DNA from: Ryuthela nishihirai | Lineage: Eukaryota; Arthropoda; Arachnida; Araneae; Heptathelidae | Length of the DNA: 64,000 bases | Assembly (NCBI GenBank): GCA_038380435.1 | Contig: JAWZYU010000028.1 | Span: 40,483,095-40,547,094 of the forward strand | Direction of reading: 5' to 3' | Shown here: in pieces, positions 31,578 through 44,500 of the stretch | Layout: every line of letters begins with the position of its first letter | Numbering within the stretch: position 1 is the first letter of the stretch | The notes under the pieces: model-generated | Database searches by the model: none | What the model was told of the DNA's origin: nothing | The model's input: only the letters and a program-made list of their open reading frames with translations | Program-made: the position numbers and the translations under genes

Positions 31578-31872
31578 CCTTTAACGTGCAAAGGGCATCG
31601 CTCTGCCGCACAAGGGTCTATGACTTTACGTCCCATCCAACGGACAACGGCCTTTCCAACCCTATCGGTGCCTTCTGACCGAGGGCAGGGGGTGGCGAAC
31701 CTATCAGGTGGGTCTCGAACCTGGGAACTCACGCAATATGGCTTTCACGGGAAGCTACCATCTGTTTAGTAACTATCTAGTGGATTCTTTTCTCCAACCT
31801 TCTAGCCTTTATAACCTGACAATTTAGCCATTGTGTGCACAAAAGTGCCGCTCAGAGGTAAAACAAGCCACA
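31578..31872. mobile_element. Two old SINE-A fragments in opposite orientations
   Basis: 31578-31735 is minus (AACGTGCAAAGGGCATCGC to TCTCGAACCTGGGAACTC); 31736-31872 is a plus 3' part ending GTGCCGCTCAGAGGTAAAAC. Confidence 0.75.
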
Positions 31873-31991
31873 ACTGTTCTTCACACAGATCCACGGCTTG
31901 AGATACGGCTTGAGATACGATTAGATGGGGGCAGTGCTTATTAAGTCAATCGTGTTGAAACTCAATTTACAAGACTGACGCGATACAAAAT

Positions 31992-32375
31992 GAGTTGGGT
32001 TGTTTTACCTCTGAGCGGCACTTTTTTGCACACCATGGGTTAAATGGCCAAGTCACAAGGACCCCGAAGGCTCAGAGAAGGTTGGGGGAAGAGACATACT
32101 GGAACAGCTGTTGGGAGATAGATGGTAGTCTCCCGTCAAGGCCATCCAACGTGTTCTTTAACGTGCACAAGGTATGCCTCTGCAGCACACGGGGCCACGG
32201 CTTAACGTCCCATACGATGGACGGCGGCCTTTCCAAGCCCACCGGTGTCCCCTACTGACCGTGGGCAGGGCGGAGAGTTTTGCGGAGATGTCTCAATGCT
32301 GACCCAGATGGGACTCGAACCGGGGAACTGCAGATTACGAGCCTGGAGCGCTACCGATTGAGCCACCCCCGCCCC
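31992..32375 (-). mobile_element. SINE-A copy, minus
   Basis: GTTGGGTTGTTTTACCTCTG to GATTGAGCCACCCCCGCCCC. ATACAAA on both sides (31983 and about 32377) is a partly decayed target-site duplication. Confidence 0.92.
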
Positions 32376-32695
32376 AATACAAATTGTGCCTTCCTCTCTT
32401 ATCTCAATAGAGTAAGGCATTCGTCGCGGAAGTAGATGATGAAATGCAACTTCTGTCCACCATAGGAAGATTAATTTATTTATATTTGAGCGTCACTGAT
32501 GACTCATTAAAAGTGATACGCAACCGTCTCTTCCAACCATCATGTTGCAACAATTCAAAAGTCATCAGCTGCTACGCCAACATAAACGTGACCATATACA
32601 GTTAAGCGATGAAAAGGATAGTTCTGCATTGCTCATAAAAAATATCTTTCGATTTTGTTTTACATTATATTTATCTGTGTCAAGTTAAGTTTCGC
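32376..32695. other. Unique stretch
   Basis: No gene or repeat recognised. Confidence 0.5.
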
Positions 32696-32707
32696 CAGAT
32701 ATGTTGG

Positions 32708-33089
32708 GTTGTTTTATCTCTGAGCGGCACTTTATTGCACACCATTGGCTAAATGGCCAGGTCCATCATGGACCCCGAGGGCTCAGAGAAGGTTGGGGGA
32801 GGGGACCCACTGGAACAGCTGTTGGGAGACAGATGGTAGCCTCCCGTCAAGGCCATCCAGCGTGTTCTTTAACGTGAACAGGGTATGGCTCTCCCGCACA
32901 CGGGGCCACGGCTTAACGTCCCATCCGACTGATCTTGTCCATGCCCATCGGTGTCCCCTACTGACCGTGGGCAGGGCGGGGAATTTTGCGGAGATAAATC
33001 ATCTGGGATCATAAATCCCAGATGGGACTCGAACCTGGGAACTATAGATTACGAGCCTGGCACACTACCGACTGAGCCACCGTCGCCCC
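32708..33089 (-). mobile_element. SINE-A copy, minus, with short palindromic replacement
   Basis: Target-site duplication CAGATATGTTGG (32696-32707 and 33090-33101). Where other copies read CTCAACGCTGACCCAG, this one has CATCTGGGAT-CATAA-ATCCCAGATG (33000-33024), a perfect hairpin. CCAAGCCC is also altered near 32940. Confidence 0.94.
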
Positions 33090-33101
33090 CAGATATGTTG
33101 G

Positions 33102-33495
33102 TTTCATTGATTAAAAACAATTCAAGATGCAAATAATAGCCAAACAGTTGTAATTTAATATATACGCTGGCCGGGCAAAAAAACAAAGTAGAAAATGTGG
33201 TAATACGAAAAAAAAAAGCTTTATAACTTCTAAGTTATTTATGATAAAATAATACTAAGGGTAATTTAAATATCTATAACTTTATTTTGAAGAAAATTCC
33301 TTTGGGATTTAAAAAGTACATGATACATAAATTATTTAACAGTCATTCAAAAAAATATATTCACGCTACTGCTTAACGCGGAGTCACGATAGAATCTTGT
33401 CAATAAATACGGCACGGGGACTTCTGCGAGAATGTCGAGATCTCGACAGAAAAAACCAAAAAAAACAAGCCTTCCTTCAATGGGGCTCAAACCAG
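33102..33495. other. AT-rich unique stretch
   Basis: No supported feature. Confidence 0.5.
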
Positions 33496-33499
33496 ATTG

Positions 33500-33770
33500 C
33501 GTTTTACCTCTAAGCGACACTTGTGTATGCATATAATAGTCTGTGATCAGGTCCCAAAGACTCAGAGATGGTTGGGGAAGGAGATCCACTGAGCAGCTGC
33601 TAAAAGACGGAAGACTCCTGTCAAGGCCATTCGTCATATTCTTTAACGAGCATAGGGGATATTCTCTTCTGCACACACGAACCACGGCTTGTCACATCCG
33701 AAAAACGGCATTTCTAAGCCCATTGGTACCCCCTTTCTCACCAAAGGCATTCGAACCCAGTCTTCTTTGC
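33500..33770 (-). mobile_element. Old SINE-A, minus, head missing
   Basis: GCGTTTTACCTCTAAGCGAC to TTTCTCACCAAAGGCATTCG, highly diverged. Confidence 0.7.
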
Positions 33771-33887
33771 TAAGCACTCTAACTAGTGGCGCATCCAAAG
33801 AGAGGTTATAATCCTCTTCCCACTGAGGACAACCAAAATCAGAGAATCAAGACATCAAACCTTCTCCTCCTCCTGAAGCTTTTGGGT

Positions 33888-34273
33888 TGTTGGGTTCTTT
33901 TACCTCTGAGCGGCACTTTTTTGCACACCATAGGCTAAATGGCCAGGTCACATGGACCCCGAAGGCTCAGAGAAGGTTGTGGGAGGGGATCCACTGGAAC
34001 AAGCTGTTGGGAGACAGATGGTAGCCTCCCGTCAAGGCCATCCAGCGTGTTTTTTAACGTGCATAGGGTATGGCTCTCCCACACACGGGTCCACGGCTTA
34101 AAGTCCCATCCGACGGACGGCGGCCTTTCCAATCCCATCGGTGTCCCCTACTGACCGTGGGCAGGGCGGGGAATTTTCCGGAGATAAATCTCGACGCTGA
34201 CCCAGATGGGACTCGAACCTGGGAACTACAGATTACGAGCCTGGCGCGCTACCGACTGAGCCACCCCCGCCCC
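33888..34273 (-). mobile_element. SINE-A copy, minus
   Basis: Target-site duplication GAAGCTTTTGGGT (33875-33887 and 34274-34286, 13 bp exact). Confidence 0.95.
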
Positions 34274-34286
34274 GAAGCTTTTGGGT

Positions 34287-35425
34287 CTAAGCATTCAGCA
34301 ACAGAACATTTATTTCTACTTTAAAATAAACAGTTTCATATAAATTATTGGGTTCCATTTACCATCTTTTGTCCCACTCCTCCACCCTCCCCCTACAAAA
34401 AGTAAAATAAAAATCAAAGCCCAGGTTATGGTTTTAGACACTACCGAAACAACTAGCTACACCAAATGCCTTCTAGACTAGATATAACTTTGAATCGGAC
34501 CTATTTAACTACTGTTTGATACAAATAGAATGCCCTAAAATTCCGTTCATAAACATTACATATTTCCTTGATCAACATATCAGGCTCATATATGTCTCAG
34601 AAATGAATCGAAACACTAAAACCCTTTTCTTTTTATCTAAGAGTACAATGTTAGCTGACACACTGTGACACAGTAACACCAAAACGACATCGCACACTTT
34701 ATCCACTTCCAGCAGTTTCAAAGTACCCGTATATGTTTAAAACATTGAGAGAAATATTTCTCTTAAACCGCTGAAGGCCAATCGATTGCATTCTCTAAGA
34801 GATTCAAACAACTGGGCTAAAACGAGCCAGGAAAACATGGTCCATTTAACTTCGAGGAAACGACTCGAAGTATAAAAGTTAAGGACTGTGACGAGAAAAA
34901 TCCAGGAAAACTTTTACACAGTTGTAGATACGACACTAAGCTATTTATATTAATAATATTCTTCAATTGCTACATTTCTTTCGCAACTCAGTATACAAGA
35001 ATATACGATTAAAACTCTGCAAAATAAAGGAGAATAAATTGCATTAGGACAAGATCACGATATTTTTCTGAACTTGTTTTCCTGTGAGATGAGAACTCGC
35101 TTTCTCTAAATCCAGTTTTAATCTCGTCCATTAGCTCACTAGCCGGTCTGGCGATGTTAAGCCGGTAGAAGCAGGTAATGCGGACAATAGCACCATCTAC
35201 TAAAACCTATTCACAAACCAAGCTGATTGTTCCATTTAAACAAACGCATAAAACTTGAGTCACGCTAAGAGAAAGGGTACACAGAAAAAGCGAGTGATCT
35301 TGTTTTAATACATACAAGATTTGATTTAGTTTGCAAAAGAGTATTGGATGCTTTTTCTTCACGTGGTATAAAACAAAAGGCAGAACTAGGCCAGCTTTAA
35401 GTTGTATAAAGTTGGGTCTAGTTCG
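34287..35425. other. Unique stretch
   Basis: About 1.1 kb without recognisable coding sequence or repeats. Confidence 0.5.
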
Positions 35426-35438
35426 CAAATATTCTCAG

Positions 35439-35812
35439 GTTGGGTTGTTTTACCTCTGAGCGGCACTTTTTTTGCACACAATGGGCTAAATGACCAGGTC
35501 ACATGGACCCCGAAGGCTCAGAGAAGGTTTGGGGAGGGGACCCACTGGAACAGCTGTTGGGAGACAGATGGTAGCCTCCCGTCAAGCGTGTTCTTTAACG
35601 TGCACAGGGTATGGCTCTCCCACACACGGGGCCACGGCTTAACGTCCCATCCGACGGACGGCGGTCTTTCCAAGCCCATCGGTCCCCTACTGACCGTTGG
35701 CAGGGCGGGGAATTTTGCGGAGATAAATCTCAACGCTGACCCAGCTGGGACTCGAACCTGGGAGCTACAGATTACGAGCCTGGCGCGCTACCGACTGAGC
35801 CACCCCCGCCCC
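35439..35812 (-). mobile_element. SINE-A copy, minus, small deletion
   Basis: Target-site duplication CAAATATTCTCAG (35426-35438 and 35813-35825, 13 bp exact). GCCATCCA is deleted near 35585. Confidence 0.95.
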
Positions 35813-35825
35813 CAAATATTCTCAG

Positions 35826-38800
35826 AATTACTATTACTGATTCTGTTGGAACTTAGGTTCTCCAACTTCAGTTTCTGGTTTCTTTATTAACTTTCAACTT
35901 TGGCTTCTTAAGTGGTTTTTCTTTTTCGCTCTTAGAAAATTAAACTGAAAGGTCAGAGACCTTAAAAAGTTACTTCCCCTTTTTCTATTAATGATCACAT
36001 TCACGGGTATGCTAAACCTGTTGATAGCATCCGTCGCCCACGTATGAAGCTACTTCCGACAGACTCGCTGAATACATATTTGTCCTAGAGTTACCTGAAC
36101 AATGGCAAAAGGTGGGATGTGTACTTTGAAGAAATTGTGATCGCGATGACAACTGTTTCGCCTCCGACTACACTGTTGACCAATAGGCCACTCCGGGAAC
36201 AATGTTTCTTCATTTCGTTCAATAACCGTCGCATATCAGACGATTTTGAGCACATTTAATCGAACTCGACGTTTTTTAAAATATTGTGATGAACATTTAA
36301 GACATTTCTAGTTCAGAAATACATTATAAAAGATTCAGAGTTTGGGGCAAATGCAAGCTGCATTATAAATCAACAATTTAAAAGCTTGTTATTTTGAAAC
36401 TGATTCAATGAATATTTTGAAATAATTCACTATAATAATAAAAATTGTTTAGCCATTATTTTAATAGGATTAATGTATTTTTGCACATATTTTGCTAACA
36501 TTACTACAAATTCATGTATATCATGCATATGTTTATATTACCTTTTTCTTTACTATTTTTATTTTGCAATCTTATTAAAATTTCTTTGTAACTCATTTCT
36601 AGGTTGTCTCTAATAATTTATCTGAAACTCTAATTACTTTTCAAGAATTTTAATTAATAAATCAAAACGTTAATAGGAACAAATATTTCAGTCCTATATT
36701 TTTGCATAAATACATCTCTGTCATGACTGACAAGTGTCTCAACCTTAAAAAATAAATAAATTTTTGGCTTTGAAAATAAGTTTCTTACGAAAAAATGTTA
36801 CTGGAGATAAATTTAAGATCTCACTCATCTCTCTCTCTCTAAATATCTATTTTTTTTTGCAATATTCGTTTAATATTTAAAGAATTATGGAAACAAACAT
36901 TTAACTGTTAACTTTTCTCACAGTAAAAATTTACTTCAAAAGATAAAAACTGTTATAACAAATCGTTTACTAAAACAAATGTAATATTTGAATTTTGTGT
37001 AACGATTTTTTTAAGTTTTCGTCAATTTGGGGAGGAAATGTTTAGAAACAGTGGACAACGGTGTCCGTTGTTGAATGTATCAGCTTCAATAACTCTAAAT
37101 ATAGAGCGAATATTGATGAAAAATTGAGATTTAGAGAAGTTTGTGTGAGATCTTTAATTTATCTCTAGTGAAAGTTATCCCTAAAAACTTAATTTCAAAG
37201 TTAGGGAGCTTTGAATGTCGCTTTTCATTCACATAACAGGGAAGTGCCTGGTTACTTTTTGTAACAGACTGTTAATATAATTGTATATTAGTTTAATAAA
37301 AAAAAAAGTTGATAGCTGCAGTTGCTTTTGTTATATAATTTCTATTTCATAAAATGTTCCGATTTTTGTGGTCCCCATGAGTTGAATGCAGATGTGCAAA
37401 CAAATTGAACTTGATTCAAAATTAGATACAAATCAATAACAATAAAACACAACCTACATACGGGTAAAATGTAATTCATATTTTTATATGTTATATTAGA
37501 ATTACGTTAACTAATCATATATAACTGACGTTTACGAATCTGAACGTTAATTTGGTGCTTACTTTTATCAATAAAAAGAAAATTTTGAAACAATCTGTAA
37601 AATTAGAAAACATTCCTAAGATATCAGAAATGTCCAAAATATGCTAAACAAAATATTTTGGAAAGGTTGACAAAGATACAAAAATGTTAAAAATTATCCA
37701 CACAACACATTTTAATAATGTGTTTAAAAACAGGGAACGCATTCGAGCCTCAAAGGCATTCTACATGATCGCAGTAAATTTAAAATTTAAAATAGGATAG
37801 GTCACCAAGCCTAGCGGTTCGATCAAATATTTACCATTATACAGCTATTATCAATGGAAACTTTGCACCATTCTAAGAAATAAATCGTGTGTGTTGATTG
37901 AAGTAATAAATATGTCTGTTTTTGGGTTTTATGTCAACTCTATCACACTATCATTAAAATTCAAAACACAGCTTTATTATTAAAAATAAAATGATTAAAT
38001 GATTTTTTCGAAATTTCGGATTTTTAAAAATCGCTTATCAATTTAAAGTTAAAATGCAAGTAGCTAAATAATTAAAATGTGAATTAAGCGTTTTTATTTA
38101 AATTAAATTTGATTGAACGAATTAATGAAAACCGAAAATCTAAACGTTAATTAATTAGTCAAACAAAATCTTATGTACAGTTTATGAGATTATGTATATC
38201 TACTTTCACTAACAGCTCAAAACAGCAGGATATTTTTTTAAGTCAGGCCTGACGACCACATAAGTTACGCAATCCTTGTTCAGAATATTCAAAAAACAGC
38301 ATGAACATCTAATGAGCTGTCAGTTGCTATACTAGTATGGCAAAAAACATCTAGTTTTTTTAAGCAAGATGTTATTACACATCGATACCTATGAAAGCAA
38401 CATACACATTTTAATGACATTAACTGGCATTTTTTCGAAAGTTTCAGTCAACACTGAGAATTAATTTGTTTACTCGATGCTGCAGTTATATCTAGCATAT
38501 ACTCTCTGCGTTTGAAATAACATATCTTTCCTTCTCACATTTGCTAATGTTCTGAATTTAATTCAGCCAAACAATTCAAATATCCGGTTAAATATTGAAG
38601 TTGGATAGCTGTGATTGTCGGCGGCAATTTCGAAGTCTGTACTTTTAGAAGTACAACGAAAGCTGAAGCTATATCGACAATACTAAAAGGTTTACGTGTA
38701 AACATGCTTGTCGTACAAAATCGCCCCGAAAACATATTCCCGATTTCAACGGTTTCAGTGAAGTTTCTTACTGAAAAAAACTGAACAAAGTAACACTGAT

Positions 38801-39267
38801 GAGAAAATTAATGCTTAACGTGTGAGTAAATACATATAATGCTCGCCGTTTACTGTAAATCTCATTAGGCAAAAGCCAGGACAACAACACGGTTGCTGTC
38901 TGCTGCCATCACGTCTGGTTTATACACCTACATGATTAAGAGTACAATAAACTTACCGGCTGCTTTACATTTCAGTCCATCAGTCATGGAAGTAAGCAAT
39001 GCAGAAGTGGCTTAGCAACATCACAATACACTACAGATCAAAGCAATGCATCAAGCGTTTCGAGACTACACCCTGGGTACGGCCATACTGTGATAAGACA
39101 CGCCAAGAACCGCCACAGCAGCGCCTCTCCCTAACGGTGATGTCATGGCTGACGGTGACGTCAGATATCGACTGTTCTACTTCTCGAAAAGGTTGGGAAG
39201 GAAACTTAGAGGAGGGTGAGGAAAAGATGTGTTGGGGAAGTGTGGATAGTCACAATATTGAGAGGAG
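35826..39267. other. Repeat-poor AT-rich stretch
   Basis: About 3.4 kb and the largest SINE-free interval in the first 41 kb. Contains one imperfect inverted repeat (36765-37205, listed separately). Otherwise no open frame, repeat or RNA gene can be supported. A regulatory or intronic role is possible but unproven. Confidence 0.5.
36765..37205. repeat. Imperfect inverted repeat, possible MITE
   Basis: Left arm (about 36765-36850: TTTGAAAATAAGTTT.., GGAGATAAATTTAAGATCTC, CACTCATCTCTCTC) pairs with right arm (about 37120-37205: GAGATTTAGAGAAG.., GAGATCTTTAATTTATCTC, AACTTAATTTCAAAG). AT-rich centre of about 270 bp. Confidence 0.5.
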
Positions 39268-39629
39268 CGGGGGTGGCTCAGTCGGTAGCGCGCCAGGCTC
39301 GTAATCTGTAGTTCCCAGGTTCGAGTCCCAGATGGGTCAGCGTTGAGATTTATCTCCGCAAAATTCCCCGCCCTGCCCACGGTCAGTAGGGGACACCGAT
39401 GGGCTTGGAAAGGCCGCCGTCCGTCGGATGGGACGTTAAACCGTGGCCCCTTGTGCGGGAGAGCCATACCCTGTTCACGTTAAAGAACACGCTGGATGGC
39501 CTTGACGGGAGGCTACCATCTGTCTCCCAACAGCTGTTCCAGTGGGTCCCCTCCCCCAACCTTCTCTGAGCCTTCGGGGTCCATGTGACCTGGCCATTTA
39601 GCCCATGGTGTGCAAAAAAGTGCCGCTCA
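39268..39629 (+). mobile_element. SINE-A copy, plus, tail cut short
   Basis: GCGGGGGTGGCTCAGTCGG to GTGCCGCTCA; AGAGGTAAAACAACCC is missing. A target-site duplication is not clear. Confidence 0.93.
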
Positions 39630-39798
39630 AATATCAGGTTAATATTGTAATAAAATTGTTATTGTAATTAACTATTGTATTATCAGGAATAAAATTTGGA
39701 GGTAAGTAAGGAATGTTTCCCAGGAAGTTAATGAAATTGTTCATATTTAAGCGGTTTAAGAGAAGTAGGAATTTGAATTTTCTATGATAATTAGGAAA

Positions 39799-39822
39799 TT
39801 TCGTTGGTTTAAACCAACGAAA
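39799..39822. repeat. 24-bp perfect palindrome
   Basis: TTTCGTTGGTTT at 39799-39810 is followed without spacer by its exact reverse complement AAACCAACGAAA at 39811-39822. Confidence 0.9.
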
Positions 39823-40169
39823 GGGGGTCGGTAGTAGCCTTGGGTGAAATTGGGGGGGGGGGGGTGAAGCATAAAGAAAGAACGGAAGATTAGAAAATTT
39901 TGAAAAACCGTTCGTACATATTTCATCTGTTGTGTAACATAGAGTTAAAGTCGTAGTGATTACTTTATTTTCCAAATAAACACATAAAATTATCCTTCGT
40001 TATCTTAATTTTCTGATTTTAATAAACAATTTTATAATTTCAAGCTTCAAGGTGTCTTATTTCCAACAACATCTTTCTTTACTATGTTGTAGGACGTAGG
40101 TAGAAATAGAGATACATAAAAGAACGCAAATTTGTCACTGCATCTTTCTATTTGTTCGCTTAAAGAAGG

Positions 40170-40245
40170 TAGATTTCCAGGGGGCCGCTCAGTAATTTTT
40201 TTTCTGAAAAGGGGACGGTAGGACAAATAAGTTTGGGAACCTCTG
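40170..40245 (-). mobile_element. hAT-like terminal fragment
   Basis: Read on the minus strand it begins CAGAGGTTCCCAAAC and continues TTATTTGTCCTACCGTCCCC, the style of hAT terminal inverted repeats. The other end is not found. Confidence 0.5.
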
Positions 40246-40366
40246 GTTTAAACGATAAATTATATATTATTTACAGAATAGGTACTCCGTTGCATTTCTT
40301 TCTAAAAGAGTTGCTAAGAAAATATATAATTATTGCAGAAATATGCATACATACAGAATCCTCAAG

Positions 40367-40398
40367 CAGCCTTGGGCTACGAAGAGCCAACTAAAATG
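40367..40398 (-). mobile_element. RTE LINE 3' end scrap
   Basis: ATCCTCAAGCAGCCTTGGGC, then TACG, matches the minus-strand 3' end of the RTE elements at 51.2 and 55.9 kb. Confidence 0.6.
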
Positions 40399-40649
40399 TA
40401 CAAATAAGATTTCTACACTCATTGGATCTAAAAAAAGTACAGTTCTATATATCCTTATAAATTTTCACTCATCTCTTCAAAGAGCAAAATAAATTTTGTT
40501 TTCCAAAAACTATTTTTTATTACATATTTCACACTTTTCAGTTTTCCTAGACCAATTTAGAGCTGAAAAATTAAATCTAAAGCGTTAACTTCCAAATAAC
40601 TTTAAGAAATAATTTTAGTTAAAATTAATTGCAAAAAAATTTTTTTTTA

Positions 40650-40844
40650 AATACCCCCTCACATGCAGCTGCTTGCCACAGAGGTCTGACAGGAGCCTGT
40701 CAGTTTATATACCAAAGTAAAAGATCTGAGAGGATGGCAGGCCCTCAGCAGAAAAACGACACATAATCCATGCCTTACCCGGGGCTCGAAATCCAGGTCC
40801 CTTAGATCCGTAGCCAAGCGCGCTAACCACTCGGCCATGGGACG
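40650..40844 (-). mobile_element. SINE-B copy, minus, complete
   Basis: ACCCCCTCACATGCAGCTGC to CTAACCACTCGGCCATGGGAC. A good full-length copy of the family. Confidence 0.92.
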
Positions 40845-41032
40845 AAATTTATTATAATTATTATTACAAATAATAATTATAATAAATTTATTTCTATATT
40901 TATTTCCATTTTTAAATTATTTAGATATTACACATATAGTGTTTTCCATTTTTCAATTATTTGAATATTATACTTATAGCGCTTTCCATTTTTAAATTAA
41001 TTATTTAAATATTACACATAATGCTTTCCATT

Positions 41033-41290
41033 TTTAGCTCGTTTTCGGTAAACACGAGCTAATCTTCACTTTCTCGTCTGTCTCTCTGTAGACATCGAGC
41101 TTTTTTATTTTTAGTGATAGTTTTTTTTTGATTTGCTAGGTATTGACGAAATATTACGATTCGCATTTTCGGAATCTTCATATAGCTATAGTTGCGCCCT
41201 CTAGCGGAGGAAAAAGTTGAGGAATGTAAAATTCCAAACTAATATTGCAAGCTGTATAATTACGTTTGATATTTTGGTTGTGATATGCGA
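41033..41290 (+). repeat. Repeat X copy 2
   Basis: TTTTTAGCTCGTTTTCGGTA, GGTATTGACGAAATATTACG, TTGCGCCCTCTAGCGG, AATATTGCAAGC and TTTGATATTTTGGTTGTG, in the order seen in copies 1 and 3. The 3' tail of the LINE directly follows. Confidence 0.75.
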
Positions 41291-41509
41291 ATATAATATA
41301 ATATAATAATAATAATATAATAATAATCTTTATTCATATTCATGTTAGTTATACAAAATTTTAAACAAATGACCCGCAAAGCATTTGCTTATCTGCAGGA
41401 GAGAAGAATAATAACGTTACATGAAAATACATAAGATATAGTTTAAAACAATGTCATCAAATTATATGAATTTCAGTGGAAGCTCCATTGTAGTGGTTGA
41501 AATTTTTAT

Positions 41510-44500
41510 TTAAAATTTAGTGCCTAGAAGAAAATTTTTTGTCTTATTTTTGATTTCTTTAAAATTGTTTAATAAAATAATTTCCCTTGGCAGTTGATTG
41601 AACACGTAAGGTATTGTGTATGCCCTTGTACATTTCCCGTAATTGTTTAATATTTTTGGAAGTTGGAAATAATTTTTGGATTGTAACCTTGTGTTTTTCC
41701 CATGAGAGATTTTATATTTAAATTGATTATCAAAAAAATATTTTAAAGTGATGCTGTATTTGTAAAGGTTGTGAAAAGAGAGTATGCCTAGATAATTTAG
41801 TCTTTCTTCGCTATGATAAAATGAATTTCTTAAGTTGTATGGGATTATATTTTTAGCAATGGATGATTGAATAGTTTCTATTTTCTTTATATTTGTGAGG
41901 TTAGTTGAGCCGTATATTGTCAAACCATAGGTCAATATAGATTCACAGATAGCTTTGTAAACCAAAATACATGTATGTGTGCTTGCAACAAATTGTAGTT
42001 TATAAAGTTTAGATGCACATAGACGCAATTTCCCTGCTAACTTTTGAATATGTGTATTCCATCGGAAGGTTGTGTCCATGTAGAGTCCAAGATATTTATG
42101 GCTCTCAACACGCTCAATAACATCACAGTCGCAGCAGTCAGGGTCATGAGTTATCATGTTGTGGGGACACAAGGGTTCGTGGTTTTTAATTGCATAAGAT
42201 GAGAGATCATAGTATCCTGGTGAATGAAAGCTCATCCATTTGGTTTTTTCAGAATTTATGTAAATACGATTAATGTTAGACCAGTAAATAATTTTGTTAA
42301 AATCATCCTGTGTATCTCGGACTGCGTCTCCTATATTGTGATTCACGTTAACCAAGGCGGTGTCATCAGCATATATATAAAGAGAGCCCTTCAGTTTAAG
42401 GTTAGCTAGATCATTAATATAAATAATGAATAAAAGCGGACCTAAAATTGAACCTTGTGGAACACCAGTGTACACTGTTCTCTTCTCACTAAAAACGCCA
42501 TTAATTTTGGTAACATGCACTCTATTTTTTAAATAATTTTCAAACCATTTAAGGGTAATACCTCGGACACCATAAATATACAATTTTTGAAGCAAAATAT
42601 CGTGATCCAACGTATCAAATGCCTTACGAAAGTCCAGAAAGATAGCTGCTGCTTTTTTTCCGTTGTTTAAAGTTCCATTAATGACGTCAGAAAACTCCGT
42701 TAAAAGTGTAATTGTATTTTTACCTTTTTGGAAACCATATTGCTTTTCACTAATAATGTTATGTTTTTTCAAGAAATTGGCTAGAACGTTAGCTACATAT
42801 CTTTCAAGTATTTTGTGAAGGACGGGTAAGATGGCAATGGGCCTATAGTTAGTGCAATCGGATTTAGTTCCACTTTTGTAAATTGGTCTTAGAATAGCAA
42901 TTTTGAGTTTATTAGGGATGTTTCCTGTAGATATGCTTTCATTGATAAAGTTTGTCACGAGATCAGCTAAGGAGGTTTTGCATGCTTTAATGTGCTTTAT
43001 GTGTACCTGATCGTATCCACATGATTTTCTTTCATTTAAGTCACTTAGAATTTTGAAAGTTTCTTGTTTTGAGATGGGAGGAATAAAAATTGAGGGGACA
43101 GAAGGTTGGATATGTTTAGGAACTGTAGAGAGATTCTGTATACGGTTATTGTCTCTGAGATTGACAATAATGTCTGCAAAGGTGTTGTTAAATTTCTCTG
43201 CTGCTTGAGTTTCAGACATACCTTGTGGCATATTCTTCATGATAAAATCGTCAATGGCAGTTTTAGGTTTATTGTTGATAATTTGGTTGATGAGTTCCCA
43301 ATTTTGTTTTGGTTTATTTTTACATGACTCAAATTGTTTGAAGTAATATTTTTTCTTTTCCTGCCTAATAACGGACGTGACTGTGTTTCTTAAGTTTGTG
43401 TATAGTAATTTAAAATTTCTGTTTCTCTTGTTATTTTTGTAATCAATCCAAGCCGAGTCTCTTTTACGTATTAAGTTTATTATTTCCTGATTTACCCAGT
43501 CTTTGCTACAATTTCGTTGTTTCATTTTTGAGCCATCCGATAGTTTATTAATTTTGTTATTGTTGACAATCGCCATATATTTTTTTATGAATGTTTCATA
43601 AAGTACGTCTATTAGTTCTGAATTTGGGGTTTCGTTTCCAGTGCCTCTGTCCAGCCAGTCTGTTAGACTTATTTCTTTGCATATGTTTTTATGATCTAAG
43701 ATAGTTTTCGTGTTAAAATTGCTGTCTAGCTTTTTAGTGTGATTGGACGAATTCCCTAGTTTTTTCCCCCCGCAAATTGCCGCGATTAAGTAGTGGTCTG
43801 CGATCCTACTGCCAAAAATCATTGAATTTGTGTCGAGTTTAATGTCAAGTCGGACGTTAATGTGATCAATGCATGTCTGAGAAAGAGAGTCACCAATGAT
43901 GTCTTCCCTGGTGATACCAGTAATAATAGGTGAGAAACCAAACTCGGTTAACAATTCTACGTATTTGGCAACTCCGTGTTTTTTGATATTTTTGATATCT
44001 AAATTAAAGTCTCCAACTAGTATTTGATTGCGATGTTTATCAGTTGTTTCGAACCAATTTTTGAGATTAGAAAGAAAAGTGTTAATGTTCGAGCTTGGTG
44101 ATCTGTAAATAGCAAGTAAATTGAAAGTTAAATTACCCTTGTAGATATTTATATTCAGTGTTTCAGCAGGGATTACAAGTGAAGGTATCGTTTTGACTAA
44201 TAATGTGTCGCGGAAGAAAAGTAGAATCCCATGTTCAAACGCACCAGGAGTTCTCGTAAAAAGTTGATTAAAATTTTCTAGATTGAACAATGGAGCATCC
44301 GTGCTGAGGATGTTAGTTTCTGTTAATATAATAATATCTAAGAAATTCAAGATATCTTTAAGATAAACACAGAGAGTATCCCAGTTTTTTTTCAGACTTC
44401 GAATGTTCACATGCAGAAAGCTTAAATGTTCATCAGATTCATAACATAATTTACTAGTCAAGAACCATTTCTTAACTTCTTCATAGTCGCACAGGACATT

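Larger units (their letters stand above)
39630..40649. other. AT-rich stretch with small repeat fragments
   Basis: Holds a 24-bp perfect palindrome (39799-39822), a hAT-like end (about 40170-40245) and an RTE 3' scrap (40367-40398). No gene. Confidence 0.55.

Noticed and set aside
39634..39975. Minus-strand 113-codon open frame
   Set aside because: Low-complexity Asn/Pro/Phe-rich composition from AT-rich DNA and a G tract; no recognisable domain.
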